From: DASYKS01 sp031404815
GTDB taxonomy: Bacteria > Acidobacteriota > Thermoanaerobaculia > Multivoradales > UBA5704
Reading direction: 5' to 3'
Assembly: GCA_031404815.1 (NCBI GenBank)
Contig: JANNIH010000145.1
Span: 22,208-86,207 of the forward strand
Length of the DNA: 64,000 bases
Shown: in pieces, positions 7,395-15,136 of the stretch
How the letters are laid out: every line of letters begins with the position of its first letter
Numbering within the stretch: the stretch's first letter is position 1
Program-made: the position numbers and the translations under genes
Notes under the pieces: model-generated
What the model was told of the DNA's origin: nothing
The model's input: the letters and a program-made list of their open reading frames with translations, nothing else
Databases searched by the model: none

Positions 7395-10300
7395 CTAGGC
7401 ACGAGCACCTCCGAAGTCAACGAGGCGCGGGAAGTGCGTGCCGTTGCGGCGGCTGACTCGCTGTTCGAAGTCGGCCGGGTCGAGGGCGAGCTCGAAACCC
7501 AGCTCCTGGGCGAGTCGTTCGAGCTCGAGGAGCTGGGACAGGGGCAGCTCGAAACCGAGGCTCGCGTCCTGATAGCGCTGGCTCAAGGCGAGCATCATGG
7601 TCTCGGCCATGCAGGCGTAAGCCTGTCCAGGTCGCAGGGATGCGTTGAAGCCGAGGGAGCTGCCCGCGGGCAGTCGCACGATGCCGCCGTCGAGCAGCAG
7701 CACGTCCGGGCGGCGCCGGGCAACGTCCTCGGCGACGTTGGAAGGACGCGAGATGTCGCAGACCACGGCCCGTGGCCCGAGGTGCTCGGGGCGGACCAGG
7801 CGCTCGGTGCTGCTGGTGCAGCAAACCACGATGTCGGCCTCTGGCAACAGGCCCGCGGCATCGACCGAAGCCTCGATCAGGCCGGGCAGCTCGACCAGCT
7901 CCAGACCGAGCTGCACCAGGGCGGCGCCCTCGATCTTTTGCGCCATGCCCCTGGCCAGCACCCGGGCTCGCTCGGCGACCGAGCCCGGTGCCAGGCCGAC
8001 GCTCTCTTGCAATTCGCTCAGCGAGGCCACGATGCGGCCCGCCACCTGCAGCAGGCGTCGTCGGCTCTCCTCGCCGTGAGCCGGGTTGCCGAGCAGGATC
8101 AGGCGGCCGACCTCCGCCGCCAACAGCAGAGAGAGCGCCTGACCGATCGCGCCGCCGGCTCCCAGAATGGCGACCGTGCGCTCGGCGAGGCACCAGCCGC
8201 GCTCCTTGGCGGTCCGCTGCACGGCCTGACGGGCGGCGGCCGCGGTGTAGGAATTGCCGGTGGTGAGCGGCGGCAACCCGCCGCCCGCGAGGGTCAGCCC
8301 GCCGCGCGTCACCACCGAGGTGAAGGCGCCCAAGCCGATGATTCTGGCGCCCCTCTTCTGGCCCAAACGAGCCGCGTCGCGAATCTCGCCGAAGGCATCG
8401 GCATAGGGCATCGCCAGGAACTCCTCCGGCCGGCGGGGGACCAAGATAAACTCACCGCAGGCGCTGGCGCCGTTGGCCGCGACGATGCGGGTCTCGGCGA
8501 TGACGAAGGGATCGAAGTTGTCGGCGAGGGCGGCGGAAAGGGTCTCGAGCTGCTTGCGCGAGAGGGCGGCCAGAGTGGGGTCGAGGTCGCTGTAGTCCTC
8601 GATCTCCAGGGGGTGCAACAAGAAAGCGAAGCGGCCTTCGCCGCTGCGCGGCGTCAGCCGCCGCCGCGTGAGACGTGGGAGGGAATCGGCGGGAGCGGCT
8701 TCTCGAGCGCCCGCTTCGATGCCGGTGATGTGGGCGGTCAGGGTCGCGAGGTCGAGGCTCCGGAGGCGTTCGAGCACACGCTCGAGACCGGCGAGGAAGA
8801 AGCCACACTCTTCCCAGGTGGCGGTGAGCGGCGGCTCGATGCGGAGCACCCCTCCCTGGTTCAGGGTATAGCCCACCCGGATGCCCTCGACGTGCAACAG
8901 GTGGCTCACCACCAGACCGGTCAACGCCTCGTGCTCCCCGAGGTAGCCCAGAAGGCCGCCCTCGACCGCACCGCGATCGAGGCCGAAGGTGAGGCCGAGC
9001 AGGAAACCGTGGCCGCGCACCTCGCCGAGGATCTCCGGAAAGCACCGTTTGAGCTCCAGGAGGGCCGCCTTGAGCCGTGCCCCGTGCTCACTGACCTGAT
9101 CGAGGAGAGCGCCGTCATCCTTCTCCAGGAGGTCGAGGGTTGCGATGCCGGCGCGACAGGCGAGGGTGTTGCCTGCGAAGGTCGAGGTGTGCTTGAGGGC
9201 AAAATCGCTGTTGTAGGCCGCAGCCGTCGCCAGACAGGCGCCGATCGGCACCAGGCCGCCCCCCAGCGCTTTGGCGACCGTCATCACATCGGGCGTGATG
9301 CTCTCGGCCTGGCAGGCGAACATCCTGCCGGTGCGGCCGAGGCCCGTTTGAATTTCATCGACGACCAGCAGAGTGCCGGTCTCGCGGCAGGCCTTGCTGG
9401 CCAGGCGCAGGTAGCCGGCAGGCGGCTCGACGATGCCCCCCTCGCCCTGGATCGGTTCGACCAGAAATGCGGCGTAGTAGCGGCTCGCGAGGGCCGCTCG
9501 CAGCGCCGGCAGGTCGCCATAGGGGACGTAGTGGAAGCCCTCGACGGGGGCGCCGAAGCCGCGCTGATACTTCTCCTTGTCGGTGGCGGAGAGGGCGCCT
9601 AAGGTCTTGCCGTGAAAGCCGTTCTGCGCCGCCAGGATGCCGCTCCTGCCGGTGGTCGAGCGGGCGAGCTTGATCGCCGCCTCGATGGCCTCGGCGCCGC
9701 TGTTGGCATAGGTGACGTAGGCGAGCCCCGGCGGGGCGGCGGCGAGGAGCCGCCGCGCCAGCTCGCTCGCGGCATTGAGGTTGGAGGGCTGGACGAAGCT
9801 CGGCTCGTCGCTCGCCTGGACGGCGTTGAGCGCAGCCCAGATCTGCGGCGGATTGAAGCCGAAGGGAAGGGCACCGTACTGGGCGAGGAAATCGAGGTAG
9901 CGCCGGCCCTCGCAATCCCAGAGCCAAGAGCCGACGCCGCGGACAAAGGTTTTGTCCATCGCCATCTGCTCCAGCAGGCGGCCGACTTCTGGGTTGACGT
10001 ACTTGCGGAAGGCGTGCGCCGGCCGCGACCAGCTCCCTTTGCGACCGGCGGTGCCCTCTTGGCCGTTGCCGTTGGCGTTGGCAGGTTCCACACCCTTGAT
10101 CAAGCGGAGCGCGGCGGCGGTCGGGGCGTGGCCGGTGCCCAGAACGTCGCTCGCGCTCGTCGCCGCCGACGGCGTCAAGCCCACCAGGTAACGCGCGAGG
10201 CAAGAGAGCGACGGTTCGGCGCGGAACAGGCCATCGATGCCGAGCGAGACCGTGAACGTCTCTTCGATCTCGGTAACGAAGGCGGCGGCGACCACCGAAT

Positions 10301-12173
10301 CGAGACCGTACGAAGCGATCGGGCGTTCGCGGTCGAAGGCCTCGGGGGGGCGCCGCAAGCGCACGGCCAGGTGCTCGATGAGCCAGTCCTCGAGCTCCGG
10401 GATGTCGGGCAAGGGGCGGCGCGGCGGAGACGTCGCGAGGGCCTCCGATGCGATGACGGGTGATTCGAGGGCCTCCGAGAGCTCCGCGCTCCGCCAGACC
10501 GCCAGGGTTCTGAGCTCATTGGCGAGAAGGGCGCTGCGCAACCGCGCCCGCTGCGTCTTGCCGCTCGAGGTCTTGGGCAGGCTGTTGGGGGTGAGCAACA
10601 CGACCGCCGCCACCTCAATGGCATGCTCGTCGCCGACCCGGCTGCGGATGCTCTCGATCAGCGCTCCGGCATTGAGGTCGTGGCGAGCCTCACGTCGCAC
10701 CTCGGCGGCGATCACCACTCTCTCCTCCCCTGCCACCTCGACCGCGACCGCAGCGACGAAGGCAGGGCGAATCGCCGGATCGGCGCGCTCGACGGTCTGC
10801 TCCAGATCCTGCGGGATGACGTTGCGCCCGCGGATGATGATCAGGTCCTTGAGGCGGCCGGTGACATGGAGCTCGCCGCCGTGGACGAAGCCCAGGTCGC
10901 CGGTACGCAGGTAGGGACCGCCTCCATCCGCCAGCCGCGCGCAAAACGTCGTCTCGCTCTCCTCCGGCCGGCCCCAGTAGCCTTGGGCGACGCTCTCTCC
11001 GGCGAGCCAGATCTCACCGATCTCACCCTCGGTCAGGCCCCGGCGCTCCTCCGGGTCGACGATCAGCAGGCGGGTGTCGAGGGCGGGTGGGCCGCAGCTG
11101 ACCAGCTCCATGCCGCCTGGGCCGGGCTCGGGGCGACCCGCCTCGACGCTGGCCCGGGTAAACGAGACGGCTGGCGCGGTGTGAAAACGACCGGCGGCGA
11201 AAAGAGTGTGCTCGGCCAGGCCGTAGCAGGGGAACAGGGCCGCGGAACGCAAGCCACAAGGGGCGAAGGCGCGAGCGAAGCTGCGCAAGGTCTCGGCGCG
11301 CACCGGTTCGGAGCCGTTGAAGGCCGCCCTCCAGCTCGTCAGGTCGAGCCCCTCGCGCTCGGCGGGGCCAACCTTTTCGACTGCCAGCTGGTAACCGAAA
11401 TCGGGCGCGCCGCTGAAGGTGCCCCGGTAGCGGGTGATCGCGTCGAGCCAGAGCCGGGGCCGGCGCAGGAAGTCCATCGGCGAAATGAGCACGCAGGGCA
11501 CACCATGGTAGAGGGCGGCGAGGACGTTGCCGATCAGCCCCATGTCATGGAAAAGGGGCAGCCAGGAGACGATCACCGTCTCCGCGTCATGGCCGAGCGC
11601 GGCGGTCATCAGGCGCTGGTTGTGGAGCAGGTTGCCGTGGCTGACCATGACTCCCTTGGGCGCGGAAGTCGAGGCCGAGGTGTACTGCAGCAGAGCGAGG
11701 TCCTCGGGCGCCGATAGTCGCTCGACCCACCCGGCAGACTCGTCGTCCGAAACGCTGTCGCTCGCGATCCAATGCAGGTCGCCGTTGCCCGGCGCCAGCC
11801 GAGCCGCGAGCTCGGCGGCCAGAGCGGCGGTGGTGAGCACCACCCGTGGCCGCGCATCTTCGAGGATGGCGAGCAGGCGGCCCAAGTGATGGTTCTGCCG
11901 CGGAGGATAGGCCGGAACGGCCACCGCGCCCGCGGCCTGGCAGCCGAAGAAGGCGGCGATGTACTCGGTACCCGGCGGCAAGAGGAGCAGGACCCGCTCG
12001 CCTCGCGCCCCGAGGCTGCCGAGGCGCGCGCCCAGTGCGCGGGCACGGCGGTCGAGCTCTTCGAAGGTCAGGGCGGCGCTCTCCGTACCTGCCGCGAGCA
12101 GGATGTAGGCCCGCCGCTCGGGAATGTCGTGAGCGCGCTTCCTGAGGAGGCTGAGAAACGACGGTTCGGTCAT
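7395..12173 (-). CDS. FAAL-ACP-aminotransferase-acyl-ACP reductase megaprotein
   Basis: A 1592-residue four-part protein (numbered from the ATG at 12173; a GTG at 12185 is the alternative). Residues about 5-560: fatty acyl-AMP ligase, with YTSASTSAPKGV near 164-175 and the FAAL-type LPLFHDMGLIG. About 590-668: acyl carrier protein, phosphopantetheine Ser 626 in YGLDSVV. About 720-1165: class III aminotransferase with VVDEIQTGLGRTG and PLP-lysine 968 in AKALGGG. About 1215-1592: a domain like cyanobacterial long-chain acyl-ACP reductase, seen in AQK/RLGQKRG, IIGLGAFTSVV, LTTGNSYTAA, the nucleotide loop ILGAGGAIGQA and ACMAET, whose Cys (about 1521) aligns with the acylated Cys of that enzyme. 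Expected reaction series: fatty acid to acyl-ACP to aldehyde to primary amine. Order of action is inferred. Confidence 0.9.
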   Translation of the reverse strand: MTEPSFLSLLRKRAHDIPERRAYILLAAGTESAALTFEELDRRARALGARLGSLGARGERVLLLLPPGTEYIAAFFGCQAAGAVAVPAYPPRQNHHLGRLLAILEDARPRVVLTTAALAAELAARLAPGNGDLHWIASDSVSDDESAGWVERLSAPEDLALLQYTSASTSAPKGVMVSHGNLLHNQRLMTAALGHDAETVIVSWLPLFHDMGLIGNVLAALYHGVPCVLISPMDFLRRPRLWLDAITRYRGTFSGAPDFGYQLAVEKVGPAEREGLDLTSWRAAFNGSEPVRAETLRSFARAFAPCGLRSAALFPCYGLAEHTLFAAGRFHTAPAVSFTRASVEAGRPEPGPGGMELVSCGPPALDTRLLIVDPEERRGLTEGEIGEIWLAGESVAQGYWGRPEESETTFCARLADGGGPYLRTGDLGFVHGGELHVTGRLKDLIIIRGRNVIPQDLEQTVERADPAIRPAFVAAVAVEVAGEERVVIAAEVRREARHDLNAGALIESIRSRVGDEHAIEVAAVVLLTPNSLPKTSSGKTQRARLRSALLANELRTLAVWRSAELSEALESPVIASEALATSPPRRPLPDIPELEDWLIEHLAVRLRRPPEAFDRERPIASYGLDSVVAAAFVTEIEETFTVSLGIDGLFRAEPSLSCLARYLVGLTPSAATSASDVLGTGHAPTAAALRLIKGVEPANANGNGQEGTAGRKGSWSRPAHAFRKYVNPEVGRLLEQMAMDKTFVRGVGSWLWDCEGRRYLDFLAQYGALPFGFNPPQIWAALNAVQASDEPSFVQPSNLNAASELARRLLAAAPPGLAYVTYANSGAEAIEAAIKLARSTTGRSGILAAQNGFHGKTLGALSATDKEKYQRGFGAPVEGFHYVPYGDLPALRAALASRYYAAFLVEPIQGEGGIVEPPAGYLRLASKACRETGTLLVVDEIQTGLGRTGRMFACQAESITPDVMTVAKALGGGLVPIGACLATAAAYNSDFALKHTSTFAGNTLACRAGIATLDLLEKDDGALLDQVSEHGARLKAALLELKRCFPEILGEVRGHGFLLGLTFGLDRGAVEGGLLGYLGEHEALTGLVVSHLLHVEGIRVGYTLNQGGVLRIEPPLTATWEECGFFLAGLERVLERLRSLDLATLTAHITGIEAGAREAAPADSLPRLTRRRLTPRSGEGRFAFLLHPLEIEDYSDLDPTLAALSRKQLETLSAALADNFDPFVIAETRIVAANGASACGEFILVPRRPEEFLAMPYADAFGEIRDAARLGQKRGARIIGLGAFTSVVTRGGLTLAGGGLPPLTTGNSYTAAAARQAVQRTAKERGWCLAERTVAILGAGGAIGQALSLLLAAEVGRLILLGNPAHGEESRRRLLQVAGRIVASLSELQESVGLAPGSVAERARVLARGMAQKIEGAALVQLGLELVELPGLIEASVDAAGLLPEADIVVCCTSSTERLVRPEHLGPRAVVCDISRPSNVAEDVARRRPDVLLLDGGIVRLPAGSSLGFNASLRPGQAYACMAETMMLALSQRYQDASLGFELPLSQLLELERLAQELGFELALDPADFEQRVSRRNGTHFPRLVDFGGARA

Positions 12174-12185
12174 GGGTCGCAGCAC

Positions 12186-12505
12186 CGCTCCAAGGTCGTT
12201 GGTTCAAGTCCTGCCGCCCGCGAGCCCGGCGCCGACCCGGCCGGGAAAAGCCGGGAGCCGCGACGCGCTGCCGAGAGGAGTCTCGATTGTTACACCATGG
12301 TCGATTCAAAGCAACCGTTTATGACGTGACCTGCAACCTAAATAGCACGCCGTATACACAGGTTTACTATTTGGATATTTGAAAGTGTCTATGCCGAGTA
12401 TGCCTGCACATGAACATGAGACCTTGCAATCACCCAGCAGGTTCGGTATAACAACTCATTAATCCCCTGGTCTTTAGCCAACGATCCGTCCTCGAAGGAG
12501 AGTCG
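12186..12505. other. Divergent intergenic region of the biosynthetic locus
   Basis: 320 bases between the two divergent arms. The first third is GC-rich and carries a tRNA-like T-arm fragment near 12200-12232. From about 12290 it is much more A+T-rich than its surroundings, as expected of a control region, and ends in AAGGAG before the plus-arm ATG at 12506. The promoter candidate at 12424-12452 serves the plus arm. I see no open reading frame worth calling. Confidence 0.6.
12424..12452 (+). promoter_or_regulatory. Sigma70-like promoter for the plus arm
   Basis: TTGCAA, a 17-base spacer, then TATAAC (5 of 6 to the -10 consensus), in an AT-rich stretch about 54 bases before the ATG of the flavoprotein gene. 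Confidence 0.5.
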
Positions 12506-13630
12506 ATGAATTTCCTCAAGCGTGACCGCGAGACCCTCGAGAGATTTTTGCCGTCGTTCGACCACCGCTTGGCGGCGCTCTCGCTCGCCGACCTCGAGCG
12601 GCCGGACAACGGCGGACTGGCGCTGCTACGCGAGGTCGAGGGCACGGGCCTGTTGGTTCCCAAGAACCACGGAGGCAAGGGAGCATCGCCGGTCGATGCG
12701 ATCCAGATCCACCGTGCCGTCGGCAGCCGCGCACCTTCCCTGGCCATCGCAATGACGATGCACAACTTCTCGGTGGCGACGCTCACGGAATACCTGTTCT
12801 ACGGCGACTACACGGTGGGCCTCTTGAACGATATCTGCGCCGGCCAGCTGCTCGTGGCGTCGGGCTTCGCCGAGGGTCGCTCGGGAACCAGCATTCTCGA
12901 CCCCACGATGGTCGCCACGCCGCTCGCGAACGGTGGATTCCGGGTCAACGGCTCCAAGAAACCGTGCAGCTTGTCGCGCTCGATGCACATCCTGACGGCG
13001 AGCGTCGCCGTGCCGCGACCGGAAGGTGGCACGCGCCGCGCGGTGGCGGTGGTGCCCGCCGACTCTCTCGGCATCGACCGCCGTCCCTTCTGGCAGAGCT
13101 CGGTGCTCAAGGGGGCGGAGAGCGAGGAGCTCTGCCTTACGGACGTAGAGATCACCGCCGAGCAGCTCTTCTATCCGGAAGTGGAGGAGAGTCTCGATGC
13201 CGTCGAGGCCGGCGGTTTCTTGTGGTTCGAGGTTTTAGTCTCCGCGTCTTACTTGGGGGTGGCCTCGGCCCTCGCCGAGCGGGTCATCGCCGCCGGTCGG
13301 GGCGATGCCAACGAGCGCTGCCAGCTCGCCACCGAGATCGAGGGCGCCATGGCGGCGCTCGAAGGGATCGCACGCAGCATGCTGACCGGCGAGCGCGGCG
13401 AGCACATCCTGGTCCAGGCCCTCTTCGTCCGCTTCGCCGTCCAGCAGGCCATCGAACGCGCCTCGGCGCGCGCCGCCGAGCTCTTGGGCGGCATGGCCTT
13501 CATCACCTCTCCCGACGTCGCGTATCTGCTCGCCACGGGCAGAGCGCTCGCCTTTCACCCGCCCTCACGGCTGAGCGTCGCCCCCGCACTCGACGGCTAT
13601 CTCCAGGGCCGGCCGATGGTCGTGGCCTGA
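12506..13630 (+). CDS. Acyl-CoA-dehydrogenase-fold flavoprotein, probable amine N-hydroxylase
   Basis: 374 residues with acyl-CoA dehydrogenase layout: helical N-domain with LLVPKNHGGKGAS, the IAMTMHNFSV flavin-side helix, a central beta domain (FRVNGSKKPCSLS in place of the usual NGxKxWxTN), and a helical C-domain. The C-terminal segment that normally holds the YEGT catalytic glutamate reads FHPPSRLSVAPALDG, with no Glu, so an oxygenase role is more likely than dehydrogenation. Isobutylamine N-hydroxylase (VlmH) of valanimycin synthesis belongs to this monooxygenase branch. The SD AAGGAG lies 9 bases before the ATG. First gene of the plus arm, with the membrane and diiron genes directly after it. 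No flavin reductase partner is in view. Confidence 0.8.
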   Translation: MNFLKRDRETLERFLPSFDHRLAALSLADLERPDNGGLALLREVEGTGLLVPKNHGGKGASPVDAIQIHRAVGSRAPSLAIAMTMHNFSVATLTEYLFYGDYTVGLLNDICAGQLLVASGFAEGRSGTSILDPTMVATPLANGGFRVNGSKKPCSLSRSMHILTASVAVPRPEGGTRRAVAVVPADSLGIDRRPFWQSSVLKGAESEELCLTDVEITAEQLFYPEVEESLDAVEAGGFLWFEVLVSASYLGVASALAERVIAAGRGDANERCQLATEIEGAMAALEGIARSMLTGERGEHILVQALFVRFAVQQAIERASARAAELLGGMAFITSPDVAYLLATGRALAFHPPSRLSVAPALDGYLQGRPMVVA

Positions 13631-13682
13631 AGAGCTCGCCAAACCGAACCCTCTAACCGAACCCGAGGAGACGTGACGAGCC

Positions 13683-14147
13683 ATGGACAAGCACAACCTC
13701 TTCTTCACCCGCAGCACCTACAACTTGGAACGCCTGGACTGGGCCATCCTGATGTTCGCCGCCCTGGCGCTGGTGATCTACAACTGGCGCGACGTCCACT
13801 GGTGGCGATTGACCTTCGCCTTCCTGCTGCCCGATCTGATCGCCACCTTTCCCGGCCTCTATCTCTACTATGCCCGCCGAAAGGGATATCGCCGCTCGAT
13901 CCCGGGCATCTGGCACAACCTCTACAACTTCGGTCACAGCCTGGCCGGGGTCGTGCTGTTTTCGGCAATCTGGTGGCTGCTCATCGGTCGCCTCGAGTGG
14001 GCGATGCTCGCCTTTCCGATCCACCTCGCCGGCGACCGCTCGGTCTTCGGCAACATCTACAAGCCGCTCGGCACCGCCTTCGAGCCGGTCAAACATCAGG
14101 CCTTCGAGCGCTTCGAGCGCGACTATCAGGCTGCGGGCAAGTGGTGA
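13683..14147 (+). CDS. Small polytopic membrane protein of the biosynthetic locus
   Basis: 154 residues with about four membrane helices (near 19-36, 42-64, 85-103 and 104-118) and a soluble charged C-terminal tail. Polar residues in or near the membrane stand out: His in NNFGHS-like NFGHSLAG, PIHLAGDRS, and WHNLYNF, the sort of pattern seen in membrane enzymes rather than simple anchors. I do not recognise the family. It lies between the flavoprotein and the diiron protein, 17 bases before the latter. By context it is a candidate for the membrane-bound N-N forming step reported for azoxy pathways (VlmO-type), but no sequence homology can be claimed. A GAGGAG motif lies 12 bases before the ATG. 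Confidence 0.85.
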   Translation: MDKHNLFFTRSTYNLERLDWAILMFAALALVIYNWRDVHWWRLTFAFLLPDLIATFPGLYLYYARRKGYRRSIPGIWHNLYNFGHSLAGVVLFSAIWWLLIGRLEWAMLAFPIHLAGDRSVFGNIYKPLGTAFEPVKHQAFERFERDYQAAGKW

Positions 14148-14164
14148 CACCAAGGAGCGAGAGC

Positions 14165-15136
14165 ATGGTCGACCGGTTGATCGAACCCACTCCCCGCGAG
14201 GCTGACTTCAAATCCGCTCCAGGCCTGATGGAGGGCGCGATGGAGCTCGAGCTTACGCCTCAAATCTGCCACCTCGACTACTGGTTCCGCGCCGCCCCCC
14301 AGGGCACCCTCGTCGGGTTGGTCAACGGCCACAACGCGGGCGCGGCCGTGCCGGCCTACCTGCTCGAGCCAGGCCCGCTGCGCCGCGCCATCATGGACGA
14401 ATTCGCCTTCCGCTCGATCGCCGAGGAGAAGGCGACGCGGGCGATCAGCCATCTGGTGGCCAACGCCCCCGATGTTCTGGCGATGGAATTCTTCGCCACC
14501 CAACTCATCGACGAGGCGCGGCACTCGCGGGTCTTCCGCGGCCACCTGCTCGAGCTCGGCGTGCCCGAGGCCGAGCTCGCGGCGACCATCGAAGCGATCA
14601 GCGGTGCGGACAGCCGACGCATCCTGGTGCCCTTGGAGGACTTCGCCCTGCCGCTGATGCGCGACGGGCGCGACTTCGCCGCCGGAGTGGTGATTCTCAC
14701 CATCCTCGTCGAAGGGGTCTTGGCGCCCGCGGCCGAGCTCTCAGAGCGCAAGTGGCGGCTGCTCGATCCAGCGGCGGCGGAGATCGAGCGCGGCGCCAAC
14801 ATCGACGAGATCCGCCACCTCACCGTAGGCAGCGCGGTGGTGCGTCAGCACCTGCTGGCACATCCCGAGGAAAAGGGGCGGGTGCTCGACATCATCACCC
14901 GCGGCCGGCAGCTGTGGGCCGACCTGCCGACCGAAGACATCATCCTGCGCCGCGAGAACGACTTTCAGGAGGGGTTGATGCAGCACGCCGCGGTGGTGGG
15001 CGACTACGAGATCTGGGAAGGGCGGAGGCTCGTCGACTCGACGGCGATGGAACGCCTGGGCGCGGCGAACAGCTGGTCGAACGCGATGCAAGAGAGCCGG
15101 CTGCGCTACATGGGGCTAGAGGAGGCGATCCCGTGA
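14165..15136 (+). CDS. Ferritin-like diiron oxygenase, VlmB-like
   Basis: 323 residues of mostly helix with a full diiron ligand set: Glu 87/88 in AEEKATR, Glu 117 and His 120 in IDEARHS, Glu 183 in LVEGVLAP, and Glu 215 and His 218 in NIDEIRHL. Two ExxH motifs about 98 residues apart define the ferritin-like oxygenase fold. The arrangement fits the VlmB-like group that occurs in azoxy clusters better than short aldehyde-deformylating oxygenases (about 230 residues). Start chosen at 14165 (AAGGAG seven bases upstream); the same frame is open far upstream but only as shadow of the membrane protein. Expected to oxidise a hydrazine or hydroxylamine intermediate; the substrate is inference. Its stop shares one base with the next start. 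Confidence 0.85.
   Translation: MVDRLIEPTPREADFKSAPGLMEGAMELELTPQICHLDYWFRAAPQGTLVGLVNGHNAGAAVPAYLLEPGPLRRAIMDEFAFRSIAEEKATRAISHLVANAPDVLAMEFFATQLIDEARHSRVFRGHLLELGVPEAELAATIEAISGADSRRILVPLEDFALPLMRDGRDFAAGVVILTILVEGVLAPAAELSERKWRLLDPAAAEIERGANIDEIRHLTVGSAVVRQHLLAHPEEKGRVLDIITRGRQLWADLPTEDIILRRENDFQEGLMQHAAVVGDYEIWEGRRLVDSTAMERLGAANSWSNAMQESRLRYMGLEEAIP

Noticed and set aside
6807..9602. 931-codon open frame on the plus strand
   Set aside because: Lies opposite the PrpD and megaprotein genes, which show catalytic motifs; its own translation is Gly/Gln/Glu-rich with no domain.
12199..12232. tRNA gene or tRNA-derived attachment site
   Set aside because: GTTGG-TTCAAGT-CCTGC resembles a T-arm with one mismatch, and the phrase before it resembles a variable loop, but there is no matching 5' acceptor strand, D-arm or CCA. 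Possibly a decayed tRNA end; not called.
7395..15136. Alkane biosynthesis (AAR plus aldehyde-deformylating oxygenase)
   Set aside because: An AAR domain and a diiron protein are both present, but the diiron protein is too long for ADO and the aminotransferase, N-hydroxylase-like flavoprotein and Fem-like transferase would have no role.
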